From Trileptium ribeirensis (lineage: Eukaryota; Nematoda; Enoplea; Enoplida; Thoracostomopsidae), in contig JASANE010003231.1 in assembly GCA_030248225.1 (NCBI GenBank), positions 52,816 to 116,815 of the forward strand: a DNA stretch of 64,000 nucleotides. The letters are read 5' to 3'. Both the position numbers and the translations under genes were made by a program. Below are positions 1 through 11,460 of the stretch, piece after piece. The first letter of the stretch is position 1. The number at the start of each line of letters is the position of its first letter. The notes under the pieces are model-generated. The model was given only the letters and a program-made list of their open reading frames with translations. It did no database searches and was not told the origin of the DNA.

Positions 1-921
1 TAATTTCAGTAGGAATTTTTCATAATAACCTGCAGGAGTATGTTAACAAATCAAAGCCAGGTCGATGCTTGTAGCAGCTATTTTGCACCTTCAGAAGTCT
101 TCGGGGTATGTTCGAATTAAATCGGCCCAACTCGGTAACAAAGTATGGCTTACGTAGAAGTGCTTAGCGTATTCTTTGCTAACATAAATTGCGTCAAGCA
201 CGAGCCAGTGCGCTTGTAAACTTGGTAAATAGAATTGAAGTAGAAGCACCAGCCTAAATTGAAGTACACTAACGTTATCTGCAACGCAGCCAGAAACCGC
301 TCTCTTGGCAATGAACTGTATATGTTGAAACTGTGTGTGCAGCATCACAGTTTATCTCATTTATAGCATTCTGATTAGAAAATTATCATTATCATCTAAC
401 TGACGGGCACTGTTTGTCCAACGCTAGCCTATACAGTGCCTCTGACCACTGATCAGAAAATTACCTTCTATCAGTTTCTATTAGAATCATATGAACCAAT
501 AATTTCAAGTTTCATACAGAAGAACATGTAACAAACGTATGTGTAGTAAAGGGAGGCGACAGGAGACAGAGCGAACGTGTGTATTCTACGCTCCACGCGT
601 TGTAAACACATCCAATTTGACGCAGTATACGCAATGGTGTATAGTGGAAGGCATTTTTTGCTCTGGGTGTCCAAGAACCGACATATTGATCGATAAACAG
701 TCATTATTAGCTTCGTCAGTCACTTTAAAGTTGCAGAAAGGCAATATTGCCATCGCAACACAATAAGTTTAATGCAAAAGTTATTTTTAATGCATTTTAT
801 ATCCACTATACCTTCATTTCTTCCTTCATCTGTTTTACTATATATAAATTTCGAAGACCAGGTTCCGGATCCGGTTTAAATGGACGGTTCCGGTTGCTGG
901 TTCCGGTTCCGGTTATTCCTG
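1..921. mobile_element. hAT-like non-autonomous element, right part (cut by window edge)
   Basis: This stretch is a close direct copy of the element at 9160-10346: position 1 matches about position 9418, and similarity continues to the GGTTCC-rich right end near 921. In the complete copy the ends read CAGGGA...TCCCTG with an 8-bp target duplication, so this is the right ~920 bp of a second copy. Its right end reads GGTTATTCCTG, one C short of the other copy. The left end and target duplication lie outside the window. No coding capacity is recognised; the short open frames here are also present, broken, in the other copy. Confidence 0.75.
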
Positions 922-1039
922 TAATCGAGGTACTAAAATTGTTTTTGAATATGGAGCTCTAGGCATCATTATTTCTGCAAACTTACCATTTAGACAACTC
1001 TGCCTTGAAAGTGCTCCTTGAGCCGACAGAATAATCAGT

Positions 1040-1234
1040 ATACTGTTTAGGTGCTTCTTAGCAACCAAGATGAATGAACTTTTAAGAGCGTATAAACGTT
1101 ATGTACGTCCTATACTTGAGTATGGCTGCGTGGTTTGGTCACGATGTTTTAAGTCAGATTTTGAATTAACGGAACGTGTGCAGTGTTGTCAGAACATGGT
1201 GACATGTAGTGGAGATTGTGTGTTGCAGGGGTGA
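1040..1234 (+). pseudogene. LINE reverse transcriptase C-terminal fragment, first part
   Basis: The frame beginning at 1070 (stop 1232-1234) encodes 54 residues that include YVRPILEYGCVVWS, the conserved segment after the palm/thumb of reverse transcriptases of non-LTR retrotransposons (Jockey/CR1/L2-type), followed by the usual E-R-V-Q motif. Homology stops near 1200 and the next part of the same protein is at 2245-2600, so the element was split by the insert between them. It is a dead 3' fragment; no endonuclease or catalytic YxDD region is visible. The clade cannot be assigned by eye. Confidence 0.75.
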
Positions 1235-2160
1235 AATCTTTTAAATTGCGTCTGCGTGTGTGTAATCGGCCATAACTTGGAAACGACTTTGCCGATTGTT
1301 ACGATCTTGGGCTCATTCGAACCGGGATAGACGATTTACGGTGTATATCCCCGAGAGTTTTTTGATTTGGGGTCTTGTTCAGGGTCAGCGGTCAAAATGT
1401 GGGTTTTTTGCCAATTTAGTACCCTTCAAGCAAGGTTATTTTTAGCTAAACTTTCGAATTGTTTTATCTGGTTGTTTTATTTGAGAGTAAAATGATAAAT
1501 GCCGATGTCTCTTTTTTGTTATTCGATTAAGGCTCCGGTTGTAGAGTTGTGGGGTTTGCTTATGATGCCCCAATGGTTCCTCGGCCCAAAATTCGAAAAT
1601 TTGTTCTGACGTCCTGGGCGGCTAACATGTTTCAATTGGGGTTTTCGGGCATGGGAAACTATTGTGTATGCAGGTTTTGTTCTGTGCTCCATGAGTACGG
1701 GGTATGGTGCCCCCAAGGTTCTGGGTCAAAGAACAAATAAAGTTTTTTTACCTTATTTTAGTACCCTTTACGGAAGCAAGGTTATTTTATGTTAACTTCC
1801 GATTTTTTTTCTGTGCTTAGTTTCATTTCATAGTGCAATGATAAATCCCTATGCCTCTTTTTTGTTTTTACATTAAGGCTCCGGTTCATGGGGTTTGAGG
1901 TATGACACCTCCGTGGTTCCTCGACCCAAAAAGGTTCACTGGGGGGTTTTCGAGCATGGTAAACTCATTGCTGATGTTGATTTTGCTCTTCGATCCATGG
2001 TTCTGTGGGTACGGGGGTATGGCTCCGCCATGGTTCATCGAGCCGAAATTCCTAATTTTACAGTTACGTCATGGAAGCTGATAGCTAGCACTTGGGTGTA
2101 TTGGGGCATGGGAAACTTACTGCCCGTGTTAGTTTTGTTCTAACTTGTGCGGTATTGTGT
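1235..2160. repeat. Dispersed repeat with internal ~341-bp tandem duplication, inserted in the LINE
   Basis: The first part (from about 1245) is a degenerate version of a segment also seen near 6900, 11510 and 23040 (TGTGTG-type start, then a run resembling 'aacgactttgccgatt'). From 1418 and again from 1759 the same ~341-bp unit occurs twice: TAGTACCCTT, then GCAAGGTTATTTT, then AATGATAAAT, then ATTAAGGCTCCGGTT, then GGTTCCTCG. Short ORFs here (1549-1740, 1895-2143) correspond to the two diverged copies and are not thought to be genes. No terminal inverted repeats or target duplication were recognised. Confidence 0.55.
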
Positions 2161-2244
2161 GTTATCCACATATAGCATATCGACGTATGCTATCGAAAGC
2201 TGATTGGCTGTGCACGCAAAAGGCGTAGCGTTACTTTCACTACG

Positions 2245-2600
2245 TTCTACAATCTCGATAGAATTACTAGTTTTACTCGTCGTTTGCTACACAGAGCTGA
2301 AATTTCAAATCAACCGTTATATTGAAAGGTTAAAAACATTAAACTTAGAAACATTAGAACCACCTCATCTTCATAATGACTTAATAATGGTTTTTAAAAT
2401 GTTACATGGTTACATTAATTTGCCGCTCCATCAATTTTTTTTTTAATTTCTCATAACAAACGTCTAAGGGGAGATAAATGGAAATTAATAAAACTAAGAC
2501 ATAGCACCAATTGCCTGAATTTATTGATGACAGAAATGTTGTTCAAGTCAACAGTATTAAATCGTATCGGTGGTTAATTAAAAAGTTGATTTGACGGAAT
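2245..2600 (+). pseudogene. LINE reverse transcriptase C-terminal fragment, second part
   Basis: Translation gives T-R-R-L-L-H-R in one frame near 2278-2298 and then, in another frame, YIERLKTLNLETLEPP followed by DLIMVFKMLHGYINLP and, after a further frame change, RGDKWKLIKLRHSTN. This order (FTRRL.., Y.ERLK.L.L..L, DLI..FK..HG, RG..FKL) is the well-known C-terminal tail of CR1/L2/Jockey-type LINE ORF2 proteins. At least two frame changes and a run of T at about 2436-2444 show it is decayed. It continues the protein that breaks off near 1200. Confidence 0.75.
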
Positions 2601-3417
2601 TTCTAATTTTCCAATGAAATGTCATATGTTAGGCAGTAATCCGAATTTGAAACTGAAACAGTCCATTGTGATTCCTCTTAAAATTTCATGCCATTAGCCA
2701 CCAAAAATATTCTAGTGATTTCAAACCATTTCATCTGGGTATTTTCTGCCCTCATAACGCGCCATCAGACTGTTTTAGCAAATTTTGGATCAAGATCACT
2801 TGAGATTTGAGACCATTTCACTCTTGAACGACCTATTCTGCATAGCATGGTGTTCTCTCGAGGCCTTGTAGTGCAGCAATACCCTTTCAAATTAGTGCAT
2901 ATTGCACACCAAGTTAATTTTTCGCTAAGTAACACCCAAAAATTATTTTTCGCGTAAGTAGGTTACCAAAGTCATTGCGTCACTACAGAAAGCTCACGTT
3001 AGCGAGAAAACGCAGATCTCTATTCAACACCACACCCCAGTTAAATATAAAAAATATATTTTTTATAAAATATTAAGTTAAGTTAAGGCTTACTTGTTGT
3101 TATCCCAATTAATGACATTAACATAGAATATGGGCGCAGAATTTTCCAGGCAAGATCGGTGGCGTTTTGAGGCTCTTTAGACAGGGACACAATACTTGTC
3201 GAGCCCCCTAGAACAGAACCGTCGTCGAACATATTCCCAAATGATGGCTATGACAATTATAAATTTTAAGTCATCTTAGAAATACGTCAGAAAACTTGAA
3301 AATGCTGTATGTCTTGTATATCTAACAAAAAATATAGGTATATAATGTTCCGAATGATTAGAGTGTTGAGCTAATAATTTGTTGGTATCAGGTTAGAGGC
3401 CAATATGTGTCACATTT
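2601..3417. other. No gene seen; AT-rich spacer
   Basis: Apart from possible LINE 3' tail near 2600, no coding region, inverted repeat or tandem array was recognised. Confidence 0.4.
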
Positions 3418-3720
3418 TTAAACGAGTTTAGGTGCGATTGATCCAGTTGACTCACATATGAAGCAGTATGCCAGCCGTATCTGTGGCTGGGAACGCAAAC
3501 AGGTGGTGGATGAGTCTGTGGTGCTCTTACGGGTTACTATGATGGTTTTCACCAAAGTGGCATCTCCAATAAAGAATCCTGGATCCACCACTATACCTGG
3601 CTGAAGAGCTCTGATAACGGGGATCGGCACCGCACAGCCTAAAGTGATAGCCTTTTCCTTTGTCCAGTAAATAAAATGCTGCACTCTTGCCAAAGAACCA
3701 GGAGTGTGGTAAATACATTT
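3418..3720 (-). other. GC-richer segment with 91-codon open frame, origin unknown
   Basis: The block is clearly less AT-rich than its surroundings. The minus strand is open for 91 codons (3693 to 3418) and the plus strand also has an open frame starting near 3461. No domain was recognised in either. An AATAAA occurs on the plus strand at about 3670. It could be a processed gene fragment or part of an unidentified repeat; being open on both strands means the ORF alone is poor evidence for a gene. Confidence 0.2.
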
Positions 3721-4527
3721 TTATTAAACAAGCTACGGATATTTCTTCATTTAAAATACATTTTGGTGGATTTTGTTGTTTAATGTCCGTCGCGGCGGTC
3801 TCTCCATGATATTGTCACAGCGTGTTAGATATGAGAACAACTAAACTCTGGCTTAATGTTTAAGCTTTCTATAAAGCACATTAATTAATGATTAGGAAAT
3901 TATAGAATTCTTAGCGGGCGAGGATGGTCGAAATTTAGATTGATGATTTAGGTCTAACTCAATAATGCTTCTAGCGGAGTGGAGAGAAACTAGCTTGTGC
4001 ATAAATGATTTAGTTTAGCCAACCACGCAAGTCGCAATGCACGTTGTTCAGCGAACTAAATTGGGGTCAATTTTTTAAATTATATAGTGCTGGGAATCGG
4101 CAGTCGATACTAATTCCATTAAAATGAAGTGAAATAGCAAATTGAGAATACTAATTTAGCTTCACTTTGTAGGCACACAGCTGGTCTGACCAGCAGCAAT
4201 GTTAATAAATACAATTTAATGTCATTTTGAGTAGAAGCATATATATGATATGTCTCGGTTCAGCTGCCAGTTATTAATGATTTTCAAAGTATTAACATAT
4301 AGCTCATTGGAAAACGAAAATCCATTAGATTATCCAAAGATAAATCCTGTCGATATAGCTTGAAAAGCTTGTCTATACTCCATAGTTTTGGGTTTAAATA
4401 TTTTGAGGGCCTGTAGGTTATTGTAGCAGTTCTATATTGTATTGTAGACAACGCTTGAATTTTTGATAACTTTATCAAACTAATCATATCAAACTGGAGT
4501 TCCTCTTTAGGTGATCTTGCGTACCGA

Positions 4528-4640
4528 TATTACAGTGATGGCATGGAAATAGATTTTTATTTTATTTACGCGAAATTTTTATGTATGTCCCATGGAGATT
4601 TATATGGAAATTTCCAGAAAATTTTTGTTCCGTTATAACA
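4528..4640. mobile_element. hAT terminal fragment (same family as 8088-10899)
   Basis: Starts CAGTGATGGCATGGAAAT, matching the left end CAGAGATGGCATGGAAAT of the hAT element at 8088 and the inverse of its right end at 10899. It continues with the same Met/Trp-codon-like TGGAAAT-rich sequence. No matching second end or target duplication was found nearby, so it is called a solitary end. Confidence 0.5.
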
Positions 4641-4859
4641 TTTTGCAATGGATGCAGTACCAACTTATCGTTAATGGTGTTTGATAGTCAAGCATTTGTG
4701 CCTGTTGTTTCACTGTCAATTCTTATTCTAGTTCACAACATCCATGGAGCCGGGTGACCATTTTATGACCCGGTAATTCGGTCATAATAGTGACACCGTG
4801 ACCGCTGACCTGGTTATGTTAACGATTTTAATCTCTCAGGCACAGTTCCGTAGGGTTAA

Positions 4860-5090
4860 TAACACGCAATTTGAGTTAATACAATGAAATCAACGTGTTT
4901 AACGGGTTAAATAACTCTATAATCTATTGTTCACCTCCAACAAGCATAAAACTTGCTTTTTAAAAATTATGAAAATTTCACTTTGTGGGGGATATTTTTT
5001 AAACTTTAGCTTATAGCTCGAAAACGGTTGCTCTGACAAAAATGCATAACAGAGTTGTAGCTCTCGATGAGAGCATACATTTTTCGATTA
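4860..5090 (+). repeat. Dispersed repeat family A, copy 1
   Basis: The order of segments (ATCAACGTGTTTAACG, then AAAATTTCACTTT, then GGGGATATTTTT, then CGAAAACGGTTGCTCTGACAA, then CTCGATGAGAGC with minor changes) recurs in inverse orientation at 20320-20530. No terminal repeats were found. Function unknown. Confidence 0.6.
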
Positions 5091-6589
5091 CATTATTGCC
5101 TTCGGCAAGAGTCATAGAACTAAAATCTTAAGTGACCCGAATGGACCAACATTTAAAAGTAGATAATTACAGTCGGTTTGGTGAAAATCAAGCCAAGAAA
5201 TCATTGGAGCAGCGCAAATAGAAAGCTAGGTCCACAAATAAATCTCATTACGCGTCGAATACAGACATTTGCGAAAATCCATCAATCTGGTGAACAGTTA
5301 TGTGACGAACAAACGAAAAGATATTTTCCATTTACACACTATATATATGCGAAAACTCTGCTCGCTACGCTCGCTCCGTTTCAATAATAGTTCTGAATAT
5401 CTGTAAGAGCGCCTTGCAAATCGTAAGCTGAATGTTAGCATGGCAAACCGTTATTTAGTATTATTGAATTTGCGTTTTCTGCTACAGTGTTAGCCACGGA
5501 CTACAGTCCTTGCCAAATTTAGGTGTTCAATTGGTATGTAAGCAAAACTTCTTCAGGAATTGTATGAAACCAACTCCAATGGCTGTAACATGTTTCCGAA
5601 ATTTTGTGAGATTGGTGGTTTTGAGTTTTGCTTATTATGTAAACTACAACTTATCAGTGTTGGCCTGCCTATTTTATTGCACCGTGGATCAAAAAACATT
5701 TTATGATAGTTGGTATTCTACATGTAGATTTTAATTTTTGATCACTTGTTAATTCATTAGAAAATTGCATATATAGATATCTGTAAACATGGTGTTCGGC
5801 ATTCGCTTTTGCTATCGTTTAGCGATATTGGGATTAAAATAAAGGCAATTGTAATGGTTGCCATGCTTTCCAAATAAAGCGACCACCAGTCTTTTCTAAA
5901 GTTGGCGATGTTAGTTTCGCCTGCCACTTTTCAAATTTACTACATTATTGAAACGTAGTTCGAATACAATAAAAACGACCGAAATAGATTGAGTCATTGA
6001 TTTTAAACCATTTTCCACGTATTAAAGGCTTTTAACATATTTAATTACGCTGAGTTGTTGCATACTATACTATACTTCTGATAATAAGATAACCATATGT
6101 CCAGTATTTTTTACGAAACTTTTAATATTTTTGCTGTAAAAGAACCCAACGTTTGTGACATTGTAGTAACAAGCCCAACTTAACTAACGCCAGTTTTGAT
6201 TAACTGACAAGAAGGTGGCAGTGGCATATTTAGTCAGTCTTTGTCACAGAGCTGCACGTGAGTAAGGTTATTGCTGGTCCGGACCAGGTATCGGGACAAA
6301 TGTTTATACCGCGGGTAGCCTGCCGGGCTCCACATGCTAAGCAATAATTGCATTGTAATAATGTAATTCTAAAGTTACCTCCAGTTTTGAGAGGACGAAA
6401 TTTTGAGATATGCACCGACAAAAGCCTACGGACCCGACTCGACTGCATTCTCTCCGGTTTATGAGGCACTGACTCTTAGCCACCAATGTATTGATGTTGT
6501 GTTATTTATAGTCAAGTGTGAACGAAATTTGGCTTTGCTTTGTGGCACCACAAAACATAATTGTGAATGTCCATCTGCTTAGCGCGGTA
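5091..6589. other. No gene seen
   Basis: AT-rich sequence. Short open frames at 5178-5387, 5510-5734 and 6230-6469 show no recognisable domain. Nothing else was identified. Confidence 0.4.
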
Positions 6590-6785
6590 GTTGGTCGGCA
6601 GGGGAGGGGGAGGCCATCAAAGGCTAGACCTCTCCCCCATTGTCGCCTCGAAATTTTTGCCAAATTTACCACAATTTTTGCTCATTTTTGTTAAAATTTC
6701 CAGGTCCGTCTTCGCACGGGGTGTATGGCTTGAGGGGTCTGGCCCTTATGGGGTAACCCTACCCACCTCCCCTATCGAAACTTAT
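6590..6785. repeat. G-box/C-box repeat element (copy of a small family)
   Basis: G-rich start (GGGGAGGGGGAGG), an AT-rich centre with TTTTTG/CAAAATT-like words, and a C-rich end (CCCTACCCACCTCCCC). The same plan is seen at 33850-34020 and 58285-58545, so these may be small inverted-repeat elements. Exact ends were not resolved. Confidence 0.35.
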
Positions 6786-6894
6786 GAATACAAAAGTATC
6801 TGCCATCATATGTTTTTGAAATAAAAGCCAATCAACACAATGCTATTCTTGAAACGGATCGAGCGGAGTTTCCACTTAGGGCGGTAGTTATCGC

Positions 6895-7690
6895 TAATCG
6901 TGCAAATTTCTTTTTGTGTGTATCTGTAACTCATAACTCATTTTCGTATGGATGGATTCCGGTAAATTTTTATCGTTCGATAGTAAAAGTGACGAGGTTG
7001 TGCCCTTTGGCTGAACGTGGACAGCTCCGACCCCATCTTCCGGCACAAAATGGCATAAAACAGGTTTTAAGGGTTCATTGTCAAATCTGGCCATATGGGT
7101 TTGACAATGGTCTGCGTTTGCCTATATCTGGCGACACAGGCTTTGCAGCAAAAAATGGAGACCACCACACAGAATTGATATCTACAACTTTTCTGACAAT
7201 GGCTTTCTTGTGGGGCCGAATATGGTTCGTCGATCCTTTGCCAGAAATAGCAATTTTTCAATTTTTGGCATGTTATTGCGTGTTTTTACCTTAAAATGTG
7301 TGCCTATCAAACTAACTATAGTCTAACTTGGGGTCATAGTGTCCGAAGTGTATATTTCATAACCTTGTATGGGGTCAGGGTCCATGAACGCGATTTCCAT
7401 ATTCAGTAGTTTATACATGGCATCGAAAATAGTTTATATAGTGGTGTTCGTGTTCCGGTACGCTGAATACAATGATTTGGTTATCGAGTCCAGCCTACAT
7501 ATTTCATGCCATTTTCATGAGTATTCAATGGGTTTAGGTTCAATGAACCAGATTTCCAGACTATAGACTTTATTCAGTTGTTGGGTTACGTATTGCGTAG
7601 AAGCCACCAAGAATTGTCTATATAGGTTTCCCGGTTTGGCTGAATACTATTAATGTGGGTTTAGAGTTGCCAGGTTTAGGGTTTTCAATG
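6895..7690 (+). repeat. Dispersed repeat family B, copy 1
   Basis: Shares ordered segments with 11510-12420: TTTGTGTG-type start, TGGATGGATTCCGGTAAATT versus TGGATGGATCTCGATAAATT, TCAAATCTGGCCAT, GGCATGTTATTGCG, GAATACAATGATTTGG, and TTGTTGGGTTACGTATTGCG. The second half contains imperfect internal repeats. A 126-codon open frame at 6914-7294 is inside this repeat and is not conserved as an ORF in the other copy. Confidence 0.6.
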
Positions 7691-8087
7691 AGTTCAAAAT
7701 TCAAGAGGCTTAAGGGCGGTACATTCATCAAACACATGATGTGATAGGTGATTAAACAAAGCGAAACTTAATGAAACCACGCTTGCTCCGTTTAACCATC
7801 GGTTACGCTAAAATTATATTTTGAACAAACGTACCCTAAACAGATTTAAACATCAACATGTGCAGCAACTATACGTGTTAACATTCCAAAGTAACTTAAA
7901 TGGCGTGACGTCATATTTGAGACGCATATAATATTACGCCGTTTCAATACACTAAGCTTAAGGATAAGCCACTGATAGTGGAGCAGGTTCAGAACACACA
8001 TAAAAGTGTCGAGAATGTAATTCCAAGCCCATGAAGAAAGGACTAAGTGGTTTTATTTGGTGGCTCTGTTGGAAAAACTATGCGGTT
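7691..8087. other. No gene seen
   Basis: AT-rich spacer between the family B repeat and the hAT element. Nothing recognised. Confidence 0.4.
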
Positions 8088-8503
8088 CAGAGATGGCATG
8101 GAAATGGATATTTCCGTAAAAATGGAAACAGGATAAGGTGGAAACTGTTTTCATTTCCATGGAAATTACATTTCAATATTGAAATATTTTTTTTGTTTTT
8201 GCCAAATAATTTTCCTTTCGCGAAATTATTTTTGCGTAAAAACTCTCAAAAGTAATACCGTTTGCTTTTGTCATCCATAAAACATTGCAACTGGAATCAC
8301 GTGCACGGCGAGTTCTATTTGTACTGATGCTCCGTCAAATAATTCAAGTCTTTCGCATGCCGTGACATTTTAACTCCCGAACATGGTTAGCAATTAATCG
8401 TAAACCGTGGCCTTATTGTGGTTCGGACTTTTCATAGACAGCTGCGTGTTTATCGTGGGTCAATATACCAGGCAAGACAAACGGGCTTCTTCAGAAGTTT
8501 GCG

Positions 8504-9118
8504 ATGAGTAAAATTCGTGCGGAGCTCAAATTTTTTGTGTCGTGGGTCTGCATATTAAAAGAATTTCTTGTAACAGCTTCGCGGTATCTTAGCGGCTTTG
8601 TTGCCACGACAGCTATGAAACGCGAAGAACTTAGTGCAAACCAAATACGCGCCAGTAGCGCAAAAAAAACCAAACGAAGTGCCACCTGGAAATACTGATG
8701 TTTTTGACCAAATGTCTAGTTGCTATTCGCCCTCACCAAAGAGGGCCAAGCCGTCAATTGACATCATGTTAGCAGATGAGCAGGCGTTATTCGAAAACAT
8801 GCGTTACGCATTTACTAACACTGCCGGGTTTTGTAAGGATGCCGTACAAATTCCACTTCTTCAGACATGTGACAGAATACAGCTTTCGACGCCTGTTTCA
8901 TTAGCAGCAGTTGAGAGGACATTTAGCGAGGCGGGCATGATACTATCAACACATAGAAAACGAAGCAGCCAGGGGTTTTGCAGACAATGGTGTACCTCAA
9001 ATATTACAAAAAGCATGAACACATTACAAAAGAGGTTGAGGAACCGCCGAAGAAGTATATAAAACAACTATCTGAATAAGCCCTCTCATAGCGACAGCGA
9101 AAGTGAAGATGAGTAATC
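8504..9118 (+). pseudogene. hAT-family transposase, C-terminal remnant
   Basis: The best segment is the 8634-9062 frame: residues about 88-105 read TPVSLAAVERTFSEAGMI, the core of the hAT C-terminal dimerisation domain, preceded by a leucine/arginine-rich stretch and followed by the usual H-R-K-R. After a frame change the acidic end S-D-S-E-S-E-D-E with stop TAA (9114-9116) fits a transposase C-terminus. The upstream frame from 8504 may be N-terminal sequence, but the RNase H-like catalytic domain and BED zinc finger were not recognised. It lies inside the element bounded at 8088 and 10899. Non-functional. Confidence 0.75.
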
Positions 9119-9159
9119 GTCAGACGCAGGTCCCTGCCAACGGAGCAGTTGGTATTTTG

Positions 9160-10346
9160 CAGGGAGTAACCGGAATTCCGGTTCCGGTTCCGGTTCCGGC
9201 GAAAATCGTGTTCCGGTTGCGGTTCCGGCAAAGGGCAAAAACCATACCGGAACCGGAATTCCGGTTTAAAAATTTTGTTTGAAATTTTTCACATTTTTGC
9301 TTCATCTGTGATCCAAACATATGTAATATATATTATACAATGATCAAACTCCAATACAACCGAGCCAAAGAAAAGATTAACTAACCAATTTGCCGTGTGA
9401 AACGTAAGTAGGGCACATAATTTTAGCAGGAATTTTTCATAATTACCTGCAGGAGTTTGTTAAATCAAAGCCAGGTCGATGCTTGTAGCAGCTATTTTAC
9501 ACATCCAGAAGTCTGTGGGATACATTTGAATTAAACCGGTCCAACTCGGTAACAGAGTGTGGCTTACGCAGAAGTACTTAGCCTATGCTTGGCTAACATA
9601 AATTGCGTCAAGCACCCGCCAGTGCGCTTGTAAACTTGGTAAATCAGTCTAAATTGAAGTAAACTAACGTTATCTGCAACGCAGCTAGAAACTGATTTCT
9701 TGACAATTAAACTGTATTTATTGACACTGTGCGCGCAGCATCACAGTGTGTCTCATTTATAGCATTCTGATTAGAAAGTTATCATCATTATCATCTAACT
9801 GACGGGCACTGTTTGTCCAACGCTAGCCTAAACAGTGTCTCTGACCACTGATCAGAAAATTACCTTCTATCTATTATTTTATCTTAGAATCATATAAACC
9901 AATAATTTTAAGTTTGCTACAGAAGAACATGCAACAAACGTATGTGTAGTAAAGGGAGGCGACTGGAGACAGATCGAAAGTGTGTATTCTACGCTCCAAG
10001 CTTTGTAAGCACATTCGATTTGACGCAGTATACGCAGTGGTGTATAGTGGAAGACATTTTTTCTCTGGATGTCCAAAACCGACATATTTGATCGATAAAT
10101 AAACATTATTAGCTTCCTCAGTCTCTTTAAAGTTTCAGAAAGGCAATAATACCATCGCAATACATTAAGTTTAATGTAAAAGTTATTTTTAATGCATTTT
10201 AAATCCACTATACCTTCATTTCTTCCATCATCTGTTTTACTATATATAAATTTCGAAGACCAGGTTCCGGTTCCGGATCCGGTTTAAATGGACGGTTCCG
10301 GTTACTGGCTCCGGTTCCGGTAAATTTCGGTTCCGGTTATTCCCTG
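9160..10346. mobile_element. Complete non-autonomous hAT-like element, nested
   Basis: Begins CAGGGAGTAACCGGAA and ends TTCCGGTTATTCCCTG, giving inverted termini rich in GGTTCCGG. It is flanked by a perfect 8-bp target duplication GTATTTTG (9152-9159 and 10347-10354). 1187 bp long with no recognised coding sequence. The interior 9418-10346 matches 1-921, so the family has at least two copies here. It inserted just after the stop codon of the hAT transposase remnant. Confidence 0.9.
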
Positions 10347-10899
10347 GTATTTTGGGATAGAAATTGCCATGAGATAAGTTGGTATGTTGGCATTTAAATC
10401 TAGTGTTTGTTTTGCAGCAAAAATTCGCCAAGAGGCATGTTTGTATGTTGGAAAATTGGCCAAAAAAATATTGTATCTTGGATCGCAATTGCCAAGAGGC
10501 AAGTTAGGATCTTGGCTCGTTAAGTGTTGCTAGAGATATGTTTGTATCTGGCAACCCGGCTTCATGCTGGAAACTAGAATTAAGGTTTGTATCTAGCAGT
10601 TGATGCCTGGACCCGTAGTTGGTTGTCAACCTTGATATCTTCGTCATTGGGGATGCGTAGTGGTAAGCTGTATGGGTAAAGAGTTGCATGCTAGGTAGTG
10701 AACCAAGATTCACTGTTGAACAGCGAGGACAGAAATGGCCATGTTTAAGAAGCGCTAATGGAATACGCTACGTAATTATTTCTCACATTATCCTTTGAGT
10801 AAACATTATATGTTCAAGATTTCCATGGAAATCTCCATGGAGTTTTCGTGGAATTTGGATGGAAATGGCAATTAAAAATTCATTTTCATGCCATCCCTG

Positions 10900-11306
10900 A
10901 TATGGTTCCTTTTAGTAGACGCTGTCGAAAAGATAATAGTTTCATTTAGCGAGCGATGTCCGGAAAGCTGCATGGTGTACATTGATGTATGTTTTCGGTT
11001 ATGCTCACTGAGAGCTACCTCAACGGCTTTGCTAGACTTATTGGATGACGTCACTGCATAGTTTATTAGCTCACAACTGTAGCACAAACGCGAGTATGAT
11101 CAATTTAACAATGTCCCTAACTTGAGAAAATGCCGACAAGCGTGTGTTTTAGGTGGCTGATTGTGCGGCATACAGTGGACTACGCGCTTTTTATTCATAA
11201 AATCCGTAGAGCTATTCAAAATATTGTACCCATTAAGCTGTCAACGCGTTTTCCGTTCGATAAAGCATTAGTAGATTTTTATATTATATATGTACTGTTG
11301 CTTTAG
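10900..11306. other. No gene seen; sequence upstream of first recognised ACTL6-like exon
   Basis: Contains the hAT target duplication at its left end and ends in a splice acceptor (TTGCTTTAG) at 11298-11306. Nothing else recognised. Confidence 0.4.
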
Positions 11307-11460
11307 GTACTTTATCGACACCGAGATGACATTTCCGCGCGAAGAAATGCATCTCTCTACATTCCTTCGAGACGGAATGATCGAAGATTGGGACATGTTT
11401 GAAAATGTTTTTAGTTACGCGTACAAGCGTCATCTAATGGCTAATACGGATCAACATCCG
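11307..11460 (+). CDS. ACTL6A: ACTL6-like exon a
   Basis: Acceptor TTGCTTTAG precedes 11307 and donor GTTAGT follows 11460. The first G completes a codon carried over from an unseen upstream exon; the rest encodes Y-F-I-D-T, then [18 protein letters not shown], and ends T-D-Q-H-P. This matches the family's YYIDT...NGMVEDWDSFQ...HP stretch. Confidence 0.9.

Larger units (their letters stand above)
8088..10899 (+). mobile_element. hAT DNA transposon, decayed, with nested second hAT-like element
   Basis: The left end reads CAGAGATGGCATGGAAAT and the right end is its near inverse, ending ATGCCATCCCTG. Immediately outside are ATGCGGTT (8080-8087) and ATATGGTT (10900-10907), an 8-bp direct repeat differing by two transitions, as expected for an old hAT insertion. 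Transposase C-terminal sequence lies inside on the plus strand. Removing the nested element at 9160-10346 leaves about 1.6 kb, short for an autonomous hAT, so it is also internally deleted. Confidence 0.75.

Noticed and set aside
6914..7294. 126-codon open frame on the plus strand
   Set aside because: It lies inside the family B dispersed repeat, has no recognisable domain, and the copy at 11510-12420 does not keep the frame.
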